A DNA stretch of 64,000 nt from Coenobita brevimanus (GCA_032717465.1 CM064684.1:847001-911000), one strand, 5' to 3'; positions 34,290 through 45,029 are shown, counted from the stretch's first letter. The notes: generated by a model from the letters alone, not told the origin. Numbers and translations are program-made.

Positions 34290-34690
34290 GGTCGCCTTCG
34301 GTGGCCTTTCCACTCAATGTCAAAAGGCCAGAAATGAGTCATAAATCGAGAACTGGTGGTGGCCCAATTAGACTGGAAAATGTTTTATTCTTCAACTGTT
34401 AGCATTTTAATGATACCGTCCGATGAAAAAAATTGCACTACATTCTGCCCTTTCAGCTGTGGTACAGTAACTTCATTGCCCAATTAGAAAGTGATCTGCC
34501 TAAAGGCCGCTGAATACAAGGCCAGAAATGAGTCATAACTCGGGAACCGGTGGCCCAATTGGATTGGAAAGTGTTTTATTCTTCAAGTTAGAACATTTCA
34601 GTATTACCTTGCTCTAACAAAAATTGCACTTCAATGTGCCATTTTTGCTGTGTTACGGTCACAGACGGACAAACCAACAAACATACAGAA
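34290..34690. repeat. Two tandem copies of an about 193-bp unit
   Basis: GGCCAGAAATGAGTCATAAA at 34326 and GGCCAGAAATGAGTCATAAC at 34519, each followed by GAACTGG/GAACCGG, GGTGGCCCAATT, GTTTTATTCTTCAA and a later AAATTGCACT. It sits between two ATT microsatellites directly before LINE I. Confidence 0.65.
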
Positions 34691-34755
34691 ATCAGATGAT
34701 TGTATTATAGATGATTATTATTATTATTGTTATTATTATTATTATTATTATTATT

Positions 34756-36610
34756 AATGGTGACCAAACAAAGGACACGATACGGATGGCAACATGGAAT
34801 GTAAGGGGTGCAAATGATGAGGTGAAAGAGAGGGAGATTATCCAGGTGCTTGAGGGTACAAAAGTTAATGTATGTGGAGTAACTGAAACTAAGTGGAGAG
34901 GAGAGAGTGAGAGAATGGGAGTATGGGTGGCGTATATGTGCAGGAGTAGGTAAGAATGAGAGGGCAAAAGAAGGAGTGTTTATTGTTGTGAGTAACAGGT
35001 GGAAGGAGAATGTAACAGCATATGAATCAGTTGACTGAGGGATTGTGTGAGTAAAATTGAAAGTTAGACTACAAATGTAGGCGATTGTATGTTTGTATGT
35101 GCCAATGCAAGATCGTGCAAGCAGAGTGAGAGAAGAGTTCTGGACAAATGTGGAAGTGTGTATGGAAAAGTTTGAAAGGAAAGAGAGAGTTTTTGATTGG
35201 TGATGTGAATGGTAAAGTAGGGAATGTGAAGGTGGATGGAGTAGTTGGTGAGTGGGGTGTGTCTGCTGGGATAGATAAGAATTGCAGTGCTTTAGTGGAC
35301 ATTTGTGCCGGGAGGGGGTTGGTGATAGCCAATACCCTCTTCAGGCACAAAATGATCCACAGGTATACATGGTGAGTGATGAGAGGGGTGGGTTGTGAAC
35401 TGAATGAAAGGAAAGCAGTGATTGATTATGTGTATGTGGATGAAAGGATGCAAAGGTGCATAGTGGATGCAAGAGTATATAGAGGTTGGGGGAGTGGACT
35501 TTCTGGCGTATATAGAGGTTGGGGGAGTGGACTTTCTGACCACCACCAAGTGGTGGTCAGAATCAAGGTCCAAGTAAAATGAAGGAATAGAAGAAGGGAA
35601 AGATGGGAGGAAGGAGCAGACGTAAGGAGAGTGGAAAAGTTACAGGAGGATGAAAAAAAGGCAGAATATAAGAGAGAAGTGGAGGAATGATCGGGTAAAT
35701 ATGAATTGGAGCAGATGGGGGATGTGGAAGGTGTGTGCAAGATATTCACAGAAATATGTGCAGCATTTGAGATGGTGTGTGGGGTGAAGAGAAGACGAAA
35801 GGGGGTGCAAGGAACAGCATGGTGGAATGAAGAAGTGAGACAGGCTGTGGCAGAAAAGAAGAAAGATTTAATGAATGGATGAGAAACAGGGGCGTGGAAG
35901 AAGTTGAGAGACAGGAGAGAGAGTTATATGTAGAAAGGAAGAGAGAGGTGAAAAGATTAGTAAGAAGAGAGTGGATGAGAAATTTGGAAGGAATTTGTAA
36001 AGTGGAGGGAATGTAAGAAAATGTTCTGGAAAGAGGTAGAGTTAAATAGGGTGGCAATGAAGTTAGTAGGGGAGTGAAAGATAAAAATGGTAGATTACTA
36101 GTGGAGAAGGGAGAAAAGTGAGCAGATGGAGAGAACACTTCAAGGAATTGTTGAACATAGAGAAAGAAAGTAATGTGAGTATAAGTGGCTGGGGAATGGC
36201 AGGGAGAAGGAGGGAGGTGAGAAGACAGGAAGAAATCAGTAGGATAGAAGTTGTGGAAGCAATGAAGAAAGTCAAAATGGGGAAAGCCCTACGAATTGAT
36301 GGAGTGTGTGGTGAAATGCTGAAGCATGGGGGAGTGATAGTAGTAGAATGGATGTGGAAGATGTGCAGATTGGCCTGGGAGGAGTAAGAGTCCTGGAGGA
36401 TTGGAAGTCAGGTATAATTATTCCCTTGTACAAAGGGAAAGGGGAAAAAGAAGTGTGTGGTAATCATAGGGGCACTTGTCTTCATGGTGTAATAGGAAAA
36501 GTATATGGTAGGATACTTACTGACAGAGTTAAGGAAATGCTCTGGAAAGAGGTGGAGTTAGACAGCCATCTCCATAAATCAAGTCCTATCTACAATCAGT
36601 GAATTGTGAC
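34756..36610 (+). mobile_element. LINE I segment 1: endonuclease and start of reverse transcriptase
   Basis: MATWNVRGANDEVKEREIIQ at 34788 is the start of an APE-type endonuclease; IGDVNGKVG and a later SDHHQVVVRIK-like end belong to the same domain. GNHRGTCLHGVIGKVYGRIL (near 36450) is the reverse transcriptase fingers region. RTE-like non-LTR family by memory. Multiple stops and frame changes, no intact protein. Confidence 0.85.
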
Positions 36611-36627
36611 AAAACAACCTTGTCTCT

Positions 36628-37046
36628 TTTCTATCTATCTATTGCCAGACGCCTCAATCCCATTTGGGGTGGCCACAAACAAATTGCCTCCAAGTCGCCC
36701 TGTCCCCCGCCATTTCACTGCCCTGCTCCCAACTCACACCCCCCTCTCTCATATACCACTCCACCCCATCCCTCCATCTCATCCTCGGCCTCCCCCTCCC
36801 TCTTTCCCCCTCCACCTCACTCACATACACTCTCTTCGTCAGTCTTTGACCCTCCATCCTCTCCACATGGCCAAACCACCTCATTGTGTTCCTCATAACG
36901 CTTCCTATCACATCCACATCAACACCACAACGCTCCTTTATATTCTCATTCGTCAGCCTGTCTCTCCATGTGACTCCACAGGCTCCTTTTAAATAACTCA
37001 TTTCCACTGCTCTCACTCTTGACTTGTGTCCTTCCAACAATTTACT
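36628..37046 (-). mobile_element. LINE I 3' tail, inverted, inside LINE I
   Basis: Minus-strand frame reads VRAVEMSYLKGACGVTWRDR, MRWFGHVERMEGQRLTKRVY and GRPRMRWRDGVEWY, homologous to 40120-40410 on the plus strand. The 3' tail is TATC/GATA repeats at 36628-36650. Confidence 0.85.
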
Positions 37047-37801
37047 AATAGACAGATATTGCCAGATTCGTACATTACCATCATGCTACTAATACCGTAT
37101 TCCCATCTCCAAAAGTATTGAAATTCTGGGCATCTCATTGAACAATACCCTCAGCTGGACCTGTCATGTTAGATCACGTGCTAAAACCGCCTCAAAGAAA
37201 CTTGGATTATTGTACAGAGTCCGTAAGTTCTTCGCTGATGAGCAGTTAGCTATAATTTATAAGAGTCATGTGTGTGCTCTCAGCTTGAATATTGCTCACC
37301 CTTGTGGAATGGATGTGGAGAGGTTGCATGAAAACAACTAGACAAAATTCAGAACAAAGCTGTTAGAATTATTAACAACCCTGCCATTACAAATAAACTA
37401 CCTCCCCTGCATGTAAGAAGACATGTTGCCTCCCTTGCATTATTTTATAGATATTTTTTTGGCAAATGCTCAGACGAAGTTGCATCCATAGTGCCACCTC
37501 TCCATGCCTTCCCTCGTGCTACACGGGCATCTGGTAGCGCTCATGACTGGAATGTCACTCAGCCATAATGCAGAACTTCTGCCTATCAGAATTCTTTCAT
37601 TCCCTGAACTGCATCTCTCTGGAACTCACTTCCTCAGAGTTGTTTCCCTCCAAATTTCAACCTACAGCTGTTCAAGTCTAACTGTTACAGATATTTTATG
37701 GACAGAGGACACCAGTAATCTGGTGTATGGATTATTATTTTTTTTTTTCATTTGTTTTTCCTTGCTCCGTTCTGTTATTTAAAAAAAAAACAAAAAAAAA
37801 A
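37047..37801 (+). mobile_element. LINE III fragment (Jockey/CR1-like reverse transcriptase end)
   Basis: ISILGISLNNTLSWTCHVRS, KKLGLLYRVRKFF and, after a frame change, IQNKAVRIINNP and LWNSLPQSCFP-like motifs, typical of the region after the reverse transcriptase palm. Ends in an A-rich stretch (37780-37801), consistent with a poly(A)-tailed insertion. Confidence 0.7.
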
Positions 37802-37802
37802 A

Positions 37803-38583
37803 GATAGAGGAATTAGTTGGAGAAGAACAGGGAGGTTTTAGGAAGGGGAGGGGTTGTGTCAATCAGATATTCATTTTTAGATTTTTAGTGGAAAAGTTTC
37901 TAGAGAAGGGAAAGAAATTGTATGCAGTCTTCATGGATTTGGAGAAAGCATATGACAGGGTGGATAGACAAGGATTGTGGAAAGTATTAAGAATATATGG
38001 AGTAGATGGGAAGTTGTTGAATTGCTGTGAAGAGTATGTATGAGGGTGCTAAGGCTGCAGTGCATGTGGATAGTGAATTGAGTTAATTTTTCTATTTGAA
38101 GGTTGGGTTGAAACAGGGATATGGCATGTCTCCATGGTTGTTCAATCTGTATATGGATGGGGTTATAAAAGAGTTACAAGGTAGGGCAGTGGATGTTGGA
38201 ATGGCCCTAATAAGAGAGAGCAGTGTTTGGAAAATCCCTGTACTGTTGTTTGTAGATGATACTGTGTTGTTAAGTGAAGACGAAGGGAAGCTTCAAGGCT
38301 TGGTGGATGAGTTTGGCATAGTGTGCAAGAAACAGAATCTAAATGTGAATGTAGGGAAGAGTAAAGTTGTGGTCTTTGAGAGAAGTGAAGTCATTGAATG
38401 TACAGTGAGGTTGGATGAGGAGGAAATGGAAAATGTGAGTATGTTTAAGTACTTGGGTAGCATAATGAGTAAGGATGGAAGTTTGGAGGGTGAAATGCTT
38501 AAAAGGGTACAACAAGGAAGAAAGGTTGCTGGTTCATTGAAAGCAGTGATAAGAAGCGGGGAAGTGAGCATTCGTTTCGTTTT
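37803..38583 (+). mobile_element. LINE I segment 2: reverse transcriptase core
   Basis: EEQGGFRKGRGC, YAVFMDLEKAYDRVDRQGLW, MSPWLFNLYMDGVIKELQGR and LLFVDDTVLL (the catalytic Asp-Asp) follow in order. A 201-codon frame from 38096 survives. It resumes the reverse transcriptase interrupted at 36610. Confidence 0.88.
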
Positions 38584-40042
38584 TAAAGGCTCCAACATGC
38601 TTGCATGCATCAGCCTTGGTCACCTAATGGTGGCTCTCCATGCTGCACGATCTATTGCAGCCTCCCTGTTCAGTCCCATAACCCTGAGGTCACACTTATG
38701 ACCTCATCCCATGTCTTTCTCGGTCTACCCCTCATAGCCCCACCCTCAATATTAACACTTCTCACCTTCCTCACCCAGTTATCATCCCCCATCCTCTCCA
38801 CATGCCCAAACCATCTCAATTTACCTCTCCTCATCACAACACCAATACACTCCAGTCCCATCTTACCTCTCAACTCTTCCATCATAACCCTCCCCCCCCC
38901 AGACCTTGGATGCAGGGACACACTACACATCCACCTAGTCATTGTCATTTCTGTACATATGGGCCTGCGAATATCCTCCTCCTTTACTGCCCAGGTCTCA
39001 CTACCATACAGCATTACACTCCTAGCACATGCTGCATACAAAGACCCCTTAGCACATAGGGAGAGTCCTCTCAATGTCAGGAGAGGCAAGAGCTTCCTGA
39101 ACTTCTTCCAACCACTTCTCACCCTCGCCACAGAGCTAGCTCCAGCCCCACCTCCAGCACACAACATGTCTCCCAAATAACAAAACTCTTCCACACACTC
39201 AAGAGATTCGGCAGCAAGTTCAATTCTTTCACACCTGACAATCTCCACCTGCTCACCCCGGCACGCCGCACACATATAATCAGCATTATCTCACAGTCTA
39301 CCTCTGATACCACTACATCTCTTGTGCACCCATGTATCACAAACACCGCACAAGATGGAATTACTTCCTACGCCCTTGTGGCGAACTGCACATGGCCACT
39401 CTCCCTCGTCTTTGACAGTACCGCCACCAACCCTAGATATCGTCACTTTTGTTTCATCTGCATTTACCCTTAAGCCCTTGTGCTCCATACCATCTCTCCA
39501 CTTCCTAAACTTTTCCTCCGCCTCCCTTTCATTCTCTGCAGTCAACACCAAGTCATCAGCATACAACATCTCCCACGGGAGTCCGTTTCTGAAGTCATGT
39601 AAGAGGGCTTCAAGTACCATGATAAACAACAAACACCAAGTCATCAGCATACAACATCTCCCACGGGAGTCCGTTTCTGAAGTCATGTGAGAGGGCTTCA
39701 AGTACCATGATAAACAACACAGGACTCAAAACTTAGCCCTGATGCACACCAACGTTCATGGAAAACTCATCACTCAAATCTCCATTCACTCTTACCTGGG
39801 TGCGAGCACCCACAGACAGCCATAAACATCCTAACCAGCCACTCTTCCAAGCCAAGCTTTCTCATTGTCCACTTTATCACCTTTCTAGGGACTCTGTCAA
39901 AGGCCTTTTCCAAATCAACTAAAACAAAATACAGATCCCTTTTCTTCCAAATACAGTATATTTTTCCTGAAGCTGCCGAACAATGAATATGGCATCAGTG
40001 GTCCCCCTACCTGGCATAAACCCAAACTGCATCTCATTTATG
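38584..40042 (-). mobile_element. LINE II, inserted in LINE I
   Basis: Read on the minus strand from 40042 down: MQFGFMPGRGTTDAIF-like fingers, LYADDLVLTAENEREAEEKF (catalytic YADD), CGVCDTWVHKRCSGIRG (zinc-knuckle-like segment), VEEFCYLGDMLCAGGGAGAS, LYGSETWAVKEEDIRR, LRWFGHVERMGDDNW and GRPRKTWDEV, to the 3' end near 38600. Several frame breaks. The interrupted LINE I ends at 38583 and resumes at 40043. Confidence 0.85.
39546..39721. repeat. 88-bp tandem duplication within LINE II catalytic motif
   Basis: 39546-39633 and 39634-39721 are near identical (one difference noticed at TGTAAGAGG/TGTGAGAGG). 88 is not a multiple of three, so the frame shifts and the YADD-coding segment occurs twice. 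Confidence 0.9.
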
Positions 40043-40525
40043 GAAGTGAAAAAGTTACTACATGACAGTATTGTGATACTAACTCTAATGTATGGAAGTG
40101 AAACTTGGACCTTGTTGGAGGGACAGAAGTCAAGAGTGAGAGCTGAGGAAATGAGTTATTTGATAGGAGCATGTGGAGTCACATGGAGAGACAGATTGAC
40201 AAATGAGGATGTGAGAGAGCATTATGGTGTGGATGTGGATGTGATAGGAAGCATTAGGAGAAACACATTGAGGTGGTTTGGCCATGGGGAGAGGATGGAG
40301 AGTGAGAGACTGACAAGGAGAGTGTATGTGAGTGAGGTGGAGGGGGAGGGGGAGGCCAAGGATGAGATGGATGGATGGAGTCGAGAGGTATATGGGAGAG
40401 GGGGATGTGAGTTGGGAGCAGGGCAGTGAAGTGGTGGGGGACAGGGTGACATGGAGGTAATTTGTTTGTGGCCACCCCATATGGGATTAAGGCATCTGGC
40501 AATTGATAGATAGATAGATAGATTA
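40043..40525 (+). mobile_element. LINE I segment 3 and 3' end
   Basis: LLHDSIVILTLMYGSETWTL, VTWRDRLTNEDV, LRWFGHGERMESERLTRRVY, then GGCCACCCCATATGGGATTA, CATCTGGCAATTGATAGATA. The GATA microsatellite is the element's own 3' terminus, as it recurs at other LINE I ends (12276, 24101, 36628). Confidence 0.88.
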
Positions 40526-40699
40526 ATGGTGATGATTAAATGGAGAACAAAGTTAGGTTTTCCCCTTTGGTTATAAGTAATTTCATATGAGACATTGATA
40601 GTTAAGTTAATAAAACAGTAAGTCATCATAAGTGAGGGATATGATCCAGAATATCACAAGTTTTTCTATTTATGTTGGTATTGAAAACTGGGAGAAACT

Positions 40700-40904
40700 A
40701 CAGTAGTTGCTGTTGTTGGTGTGACCCCAGGCTCGTGTGAAATGTTAACCTGGTGGACAGCATGTTTAGGCTGCAACCTCCTGCAGTCCATCATCCTCCA
40801 TTGGGGGGATAGGGAAGTACTGTAGTTGAGGGACGGCTGTATAACCAGACAACTGAGCTGCCCATTTACATCAGTGCTGCATCCATATCCTGCTCTGGAG
40901 AGGT
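40700..40904 (-). repeat. Family A SINE-like repeat, copy 9
   Basis: GTGACCCCAGGCTCGTGTGA, CTCCTGCAGTCCATCATCCT, TTGGGGGGATAGGGAAGTAC, TCAGTGCTGCATCC. Confidence 0.75.
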
Positions 40905-41050
40905 TTGATGTAGCTTTCATTAACTCCTTCACTACAAAAGGTCACTCCTAAGCTGTATTAAATAATCTGTTTGCTAGCCAGAAGATAGGAAAACAAAAGT
41001 ATCCTCTGTCTGAAGGATAAACCTCTTTAGTTACTCTTTATTTAACTGCT

Positions 41051-41255
41051 GGTGCTGGAGAGGGATGCCTTCATGTGGTGGTACTGATATAACTGAGCAG
41101 CTCCTTGCCTGGTTGTAGAATGTCCTTCAGCTCCCTCCCTATCCCCTGAAAAGAGGATGATGAACTGCAAAAGGCCTTCACCCTGCAATCCATTGGGTTC
41201 GCATTCAGATGAACCTGGGGCCGTAGCTACTACTGCCTCTACACCTCATGCTGCC
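41051..41255 (+). repeat. Family A SINE-like repeat, copy 10
   Basis: GGTGCTGGAGAGGGATGCCT, GATATAACTGAGCAGCTCC, GGGTTCGCATTCAGATGAAC, CTACTACTGCC tail. Confidence 0.85.
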
Positions 41256-41382
41256 TCAACACAATTTTCTTTGGGATATGATAGAATTTTCAAACTTTTG
41301 GGGCTGAATTTAGCTTTCACCAACCCTTTCATTAAAAGGGTCTTAACCAGGATGAACAAGATTAGCTAGAGGTAGCACTGTG

Positions 41383-41585
41383 CTGTAGTAGTAGCTGTAA
41401 CTCCAGGTTCATCTGAAATGTGAACCTAGTGGCCTGCAGGCTGAAGCCATCCTTCTCCTGCAGTTCACTATCCTCCTTTTAGGGGATAGGGAGAGGAATG
41501 AGGGATGTATGTATGACCAGGCAGCTCCACCACCCAGTCATATCAGTGCCATCACATGAAGGTGTTTCACTCCATCACCAGTATT
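41383..41585 (-). repeat. Family A SINE-like repeat, copy 11
   Basis: GTAGTAGTAGCTGTAACTCC, AGGTTCATCTGAAATGTGAA, CTCCTGCAGTTCACTATCC, GCCATCACATGAAGGTG. Copies 10 and 11 face tail to tail. Confidence 0.85.
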
Positions 41586-41756
41586 GAAAACAAGTAGAAT
41601 ATGTCATCAGACTGAAGGGATTGAAGATATGCAGATGGAATGTACTGTGTGTGTGTGGGTATGCATGTTTTGTGCCATTGGTTTTGCGGGTTGAAAGGCA
41701 GATTGTGCATTTTCAAGCTTATCAGGTTGAGAGTCAGTTTTTGTGTTTCAGGAGTA

Positions 41757-41973
41757 GGTTAGCCCCTTGATTCCAAAGACTTCTTTGGTATTTTATTCCT
41801 TCTATTTTAAGACTATCTTATTTAGTGTAGAAGACATTTTTATGAACATAAGGAGACTGGCAAAACCTTATTTTGACCATTTACAACAATAGGACTCTGT
41901 TTAAATAAAATGGAAGATAGCAAGAATAAAGTAGAAAAAGGCATCATTATACTGTTGGGGTTAAACTGGTAAG
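41757..41973. mobile_element. Family D foldback MITE
   Basis: AGCCCCTTGATTCCAAAGAC to ATACTGTTGGGGTTAAAC, with arms TTATTTAGTGTAGAAGACAT and AACAATAGGACTCTGTTTAA about a centre near 41860. Confidence 0.5.
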
Positions 41974-41979
41974 GTACTG

Positions 41980-42520
41980 TAAGTAGATTTTCCCAAGTAT
42001 TATTTCATTGTCTGGCTGTATAATTTCCTGTTTCTTCTCCTGATGTTGGTTTTTCACTACCGGTGCTGTATTTGATGTCAAACCACACAACCTCCTTTAA
42101 ATAAATCGAACTTTCCCCAAAAATTTCTTCTGCACCATTGATTATCTGATTTTTTGGCTATATAATCATGCATTTCTTCCCCTGATGTTGGTTTATTAGT
42201 ATTCAGTGTCAAACCACACAGCCTCCTTCAGTGAAATTGTTTATCCCCTCAATCCCCTATAAGACAGGGCATCATACGTCTCACAAGTACTATACATGTA
42301 TGTGATGATGATGGTGTTAGTTATAGATGAACATGTCTCATCTGCAACCCCAATAGCTGAATGGTCAAAGATGCATGCACAGTCAGGGACATAAGTTCAC
42401 TTACTATTCCACTACATCAGCTTTACACTTCAGGGTATGTTCATCACTTTCCTCCCTAATGCAACGCACTGGAGAGAATTATCTCTGGGCAGAGAAACAT
42501 AATAAGCCTCTCGTAGAATA
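41980..42520. other. No gene seen; partial internal duplication
   Basis: CTGATGTTGGTTTTTCACTA (42041) and CTGATGTTGGTTTATTAGTA (42183) begin two related segments sharing GTCAAACCACACAGCCTCCT; otherwise nothing recognised. Confidence 0.4.
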
Positions 42521-42525
42521 GGATT

Positions 42526-42720
42526 GGTGCTGGAGAGGGATGCCTTCACGTGATGAGGTCAGTATACCCTGGTAATTTCATTGCCTGTTTGTATAAATGT
42601 CCCTCATCTCCCTTCCAGTCCCCCCAAAAGGTGATGGTAGACTGAAGGTGAAAAGCAGGTATAGCTTGCAGTCCACCAGGTTCATTTTCAATTGAGGCAG
42701 GGGCCACATAAACAACAACT
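42526..42720 (+). repeat. Family A SINE-like repeat, copy 12
   Basis: GGTGCTGGAGAGGGATGCCT, CTTGCAGTCCACCAGGTTCA, GGGGCCACATAAACAACAAC. Confidence 0.8.
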
Positions 42721-43091
42721 GAGTTTAGGATCTGTTAGCCATCAGAGGAAGGTGAGAAATAAAGTGGAATATTAGGTGAACTTTCTTCCTTAGCTGTACA
42801 TCACCCTGAGGACTTTTCAGTAATGTGGGTTCAGATATCCATATTGAAGACCGGATAATTTCACAGAGCCTGACTGTACATTAAACCCTCTAGTAGTAGC
42901 AAATTTACGTTCCTGCCAATACTCCATTTACGGTCGTGTTCATAAGTAATGATACGTATGTGGTGATATTGTCTTATTATAGTGCTCTCTGCCATTGTAA
43001 TATGGAGCCTTTCCATATACTCCTTGATGCACTGAAGATAAGTAGACCAGGCAGTAAGTGAAATAGTTCTGTATCCAACCACCATTGGGAA

Positions 43092-43329
43092 GCACAGTAG
43101 ACAGCATGACTACTGTACATGTGTATCCTTACTCATGGATGTGACAGTACAGTGAAATGAAAATACAGCTGTAATAGAAAAGTGAGCTCAGTTTACTCCG
43201 TCAGTCCAGTGCACAGTAGACAACATGACTGCTGTACATGTGTATCCTTACATATGGATGTGACAGGACAATGAAGTGAAAATACAGCTGTAATAGAAAA
43301 GTGAGCTCAGTTTATTCCTTCAGTCCAGT
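43092..43329. repeat. 119-bp tandem duplication upstream of exon 9B
   Basis: GCACAGTAGACAGCATGACT at 43092 and GCACAGTAGACAACATGACT at 43211 start two units about 90 percent identical, both containing ATACAGCTGTAATAGAAAAG. Ends about 315 bases before exon 9B. Confidence 0.9.
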
Positions 43330-43500
43330 GGTGTATTTTATTGGTTTATTCTTGCAGCTTCAGAGTTATGTTATTTTGACTTAGGAAAGGCATCTTTTAT
43401 TGAAGGGGTCAGCGAAGGCTCTGTCTAACCACTCCTCTTCAGAAAGTATCCCCAGAGTTGAGTAAACATCGTTGGATTACAATGGTTCACTCCTGGGAGG
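43330..43500. mobile_element. Family D foldback MITE
   Basis: TTTATTCTTGCAGCTTCAGA, TTTATTGAAGGGGTCAGCGA, TCTAACCACTCCTCTTCAGA, CCCAGAGTTGAGTAAACATC. Confidence 0.5.
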
Positions 43501-43644
43501 CCGAGGCCATGGTATTAGTGAATAAGACATAAAAGAATTGCTAAATTTTTAATACTGGAGGGTTTATTGCTACACAGATCTCCTTGTGAACATCCAGCTA
43601 ACTCCTCGGTCTCTAACGATACTCTCTGTCCTCTGTATTTGCAG

Positions 43645-43868
43645 GGATGACCAATCGAGAGGTTGCAGAGCTGGTGCCTAGCGGGTTCCGAATGGGCAAG
43701 CCTTCGAACCACAACTGCCCAGATCAGCTCTATGAAATCATGTGTGACTGCTGGCAAGTGGAGCCAGCACGTCGCCCAACCTTTGACTCTCTCTGTGACA
43801 TCCTCTCGGACTTTGACATAGCCACCGAACGGGAGTACGCCCCAGCCGAGGCAGCCCTTGGCTACTAG
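43645..43868 (+). CDS. Src64B: Src-like kinase alternative terminal exon 9B: C-lobe end and YAPAEAALGY tail
   Basis: Residues 398-471, stop TAG at 43866-43868. GMTNREVAELVPSGFRMGKP, then SNHNCPDQLYEIMCDCW and RRPTFDSL cover the same structure as 9A. About 32 of roughly 62 compared residues are identical, with a two-residue insertion (NH) after KPS. The tail DFDIATEREYAPAEAALGY places Y462 at the Tyr527 position with Y-x-P-x-E as in c-Src, and adds a second tyrosine as the final residue. The acceptor ctctgtatttgcag (43631-43644) has a strong pyrimidine tract and the same phase as 9A. No other kinase exon lies between 27167 and 43644, so it is best read as an alternative last exon; the end of a separate, mostly deleted paralogue is the alternative. 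Confidence 0.88.
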
Positions 43869-44500
43869 AAGACTGGATCCATGTTGTTCAGCCCGAGGGT
43901 ACTCACTGGCGGGTGGTTACGTCGCATACAGGTTCTGGAAACCAATCCTTCCTCCTTCTGGTTTTGTGTGCACACTTGTTAGACTTAATGTATGGATGTA
44001 CAGGGAATCTTTATACAAACATGTGCACATTTCAAGAGATTTTTTTTTTTTATGTGTATAAATAACAAGGTTGATCTTTTGTAATGTTGCAGCAGACTTA
44101 GATAAGATTTTCTGAAGCTTGTAGAGAGCAAACATTATTTTCAAGATTTGTTTTTTATCATAGTAGTGATGGTACAGTGTCTTGTATTAGTCCACAAGTC
44201 ACTGGTAATAAGGCTGAGACTGTAAGATAGGTCACAGTAAACTCAACAGACACGAGATGATGTGTGGCTCTGTGAGTTAAGGGCCTCATTCTTGTATTCT
44301 AAGTGGCTTTAGAGATTTCTTAATACCTCCTCTTTAGTGATTTATTCTGCACAGGACACCTCAGTAGCCTCTTATACATTCATAAGGCAAACAGTAGATA
44401 TTAAAGTGATATAAGTAAAATACAAGAGAATTTTAAGGTGTAATATGCAAAATAAATGGCTGATTATGAGGTGGTACGAGGCCTGTCATGCCACCTAAAA
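43869..44500 (+). promoter_or_regulatory. Candidate 3' UTR after exon 9B
   Basis: No coding potential is seen after the 9B stop. AATAAA hexamers occur at 44451-44456 (inside a family F repeat copy) and near 44776. Either could end a 9B transcript. Further hexamers near 47377 make a longer UTR possible. Confidence 0.3.
44280..44500. mobile_element. Family F inverted-repeat element, decayed
   Basis: ACCTCCTCTTTAGTGATTTA on the left and ACAAGAGAATTTTAAGGTGT, GGCTGATTATGAGGTGGTAC on the right, parallel to the better copy at 51880. Confidence 0.45.
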
Positions 44501-44875
44501 TATGCCTCTCACCTTACTCTCAGGCTCCTGGGACTCACTTGTAGCTTAATAAGACCATCTGGCAACAGCTGGAATAATTAGAGTTGTCCTGATTTTGAGA
44601 GGGTTAATGGTGAAAAAATTAATACTCAGGTTCCTATAACCCAATCTCAGCTGAATAATCACATCGGTTGCGGTGAATTACTAAAGTTGTACTGACCATG
44701 GGAGGGCTAATATCCACATGTATGTTATTTGTATGATTTCAGTATTAACACAGATTGCATAAATTACATACAGGGAATAAACTTTTAAAGAAGAGGGACT
44801 AGGAAGATGCCTGAGTAAGTGGGTGTATGGTCTCAAGAGTTTTACTGTGAGCTCAGACTCAGCCAAGGTGGAGGT

Positions 44876-44879
<4 letters not shown>

Positions 44880-44936
<57 letters not shown>

Positions 44937-44996
44937 TTTGTATATGTGTATGTGCTTGAATGTGTGTGTTTGTGCTTGTATTTGCCCATATGGAGG

Positions 44997-45029
<33 letters not shown>
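44880..45029. repeat. (GT)n microsatellites
   Basis: GT tracts at 44880-44932 and 45000-45029 with an imperfect GT-rich spacer. Confidence 0.95.

Noticed and set aside
38096..38701. 201-codon frame as a host gene
   Set aside because: Sequence is LINE reverse transcriptase with a V-D-D active site; the end of the frame runs into the inverted LINE II.
43645..43868. Exon 9B as a separate complete kinase gene
   Set aside because: Only the last exon is present; no SH3, SH2 or other kinase exon lies between 27167 and 43644 or downstream in the window.
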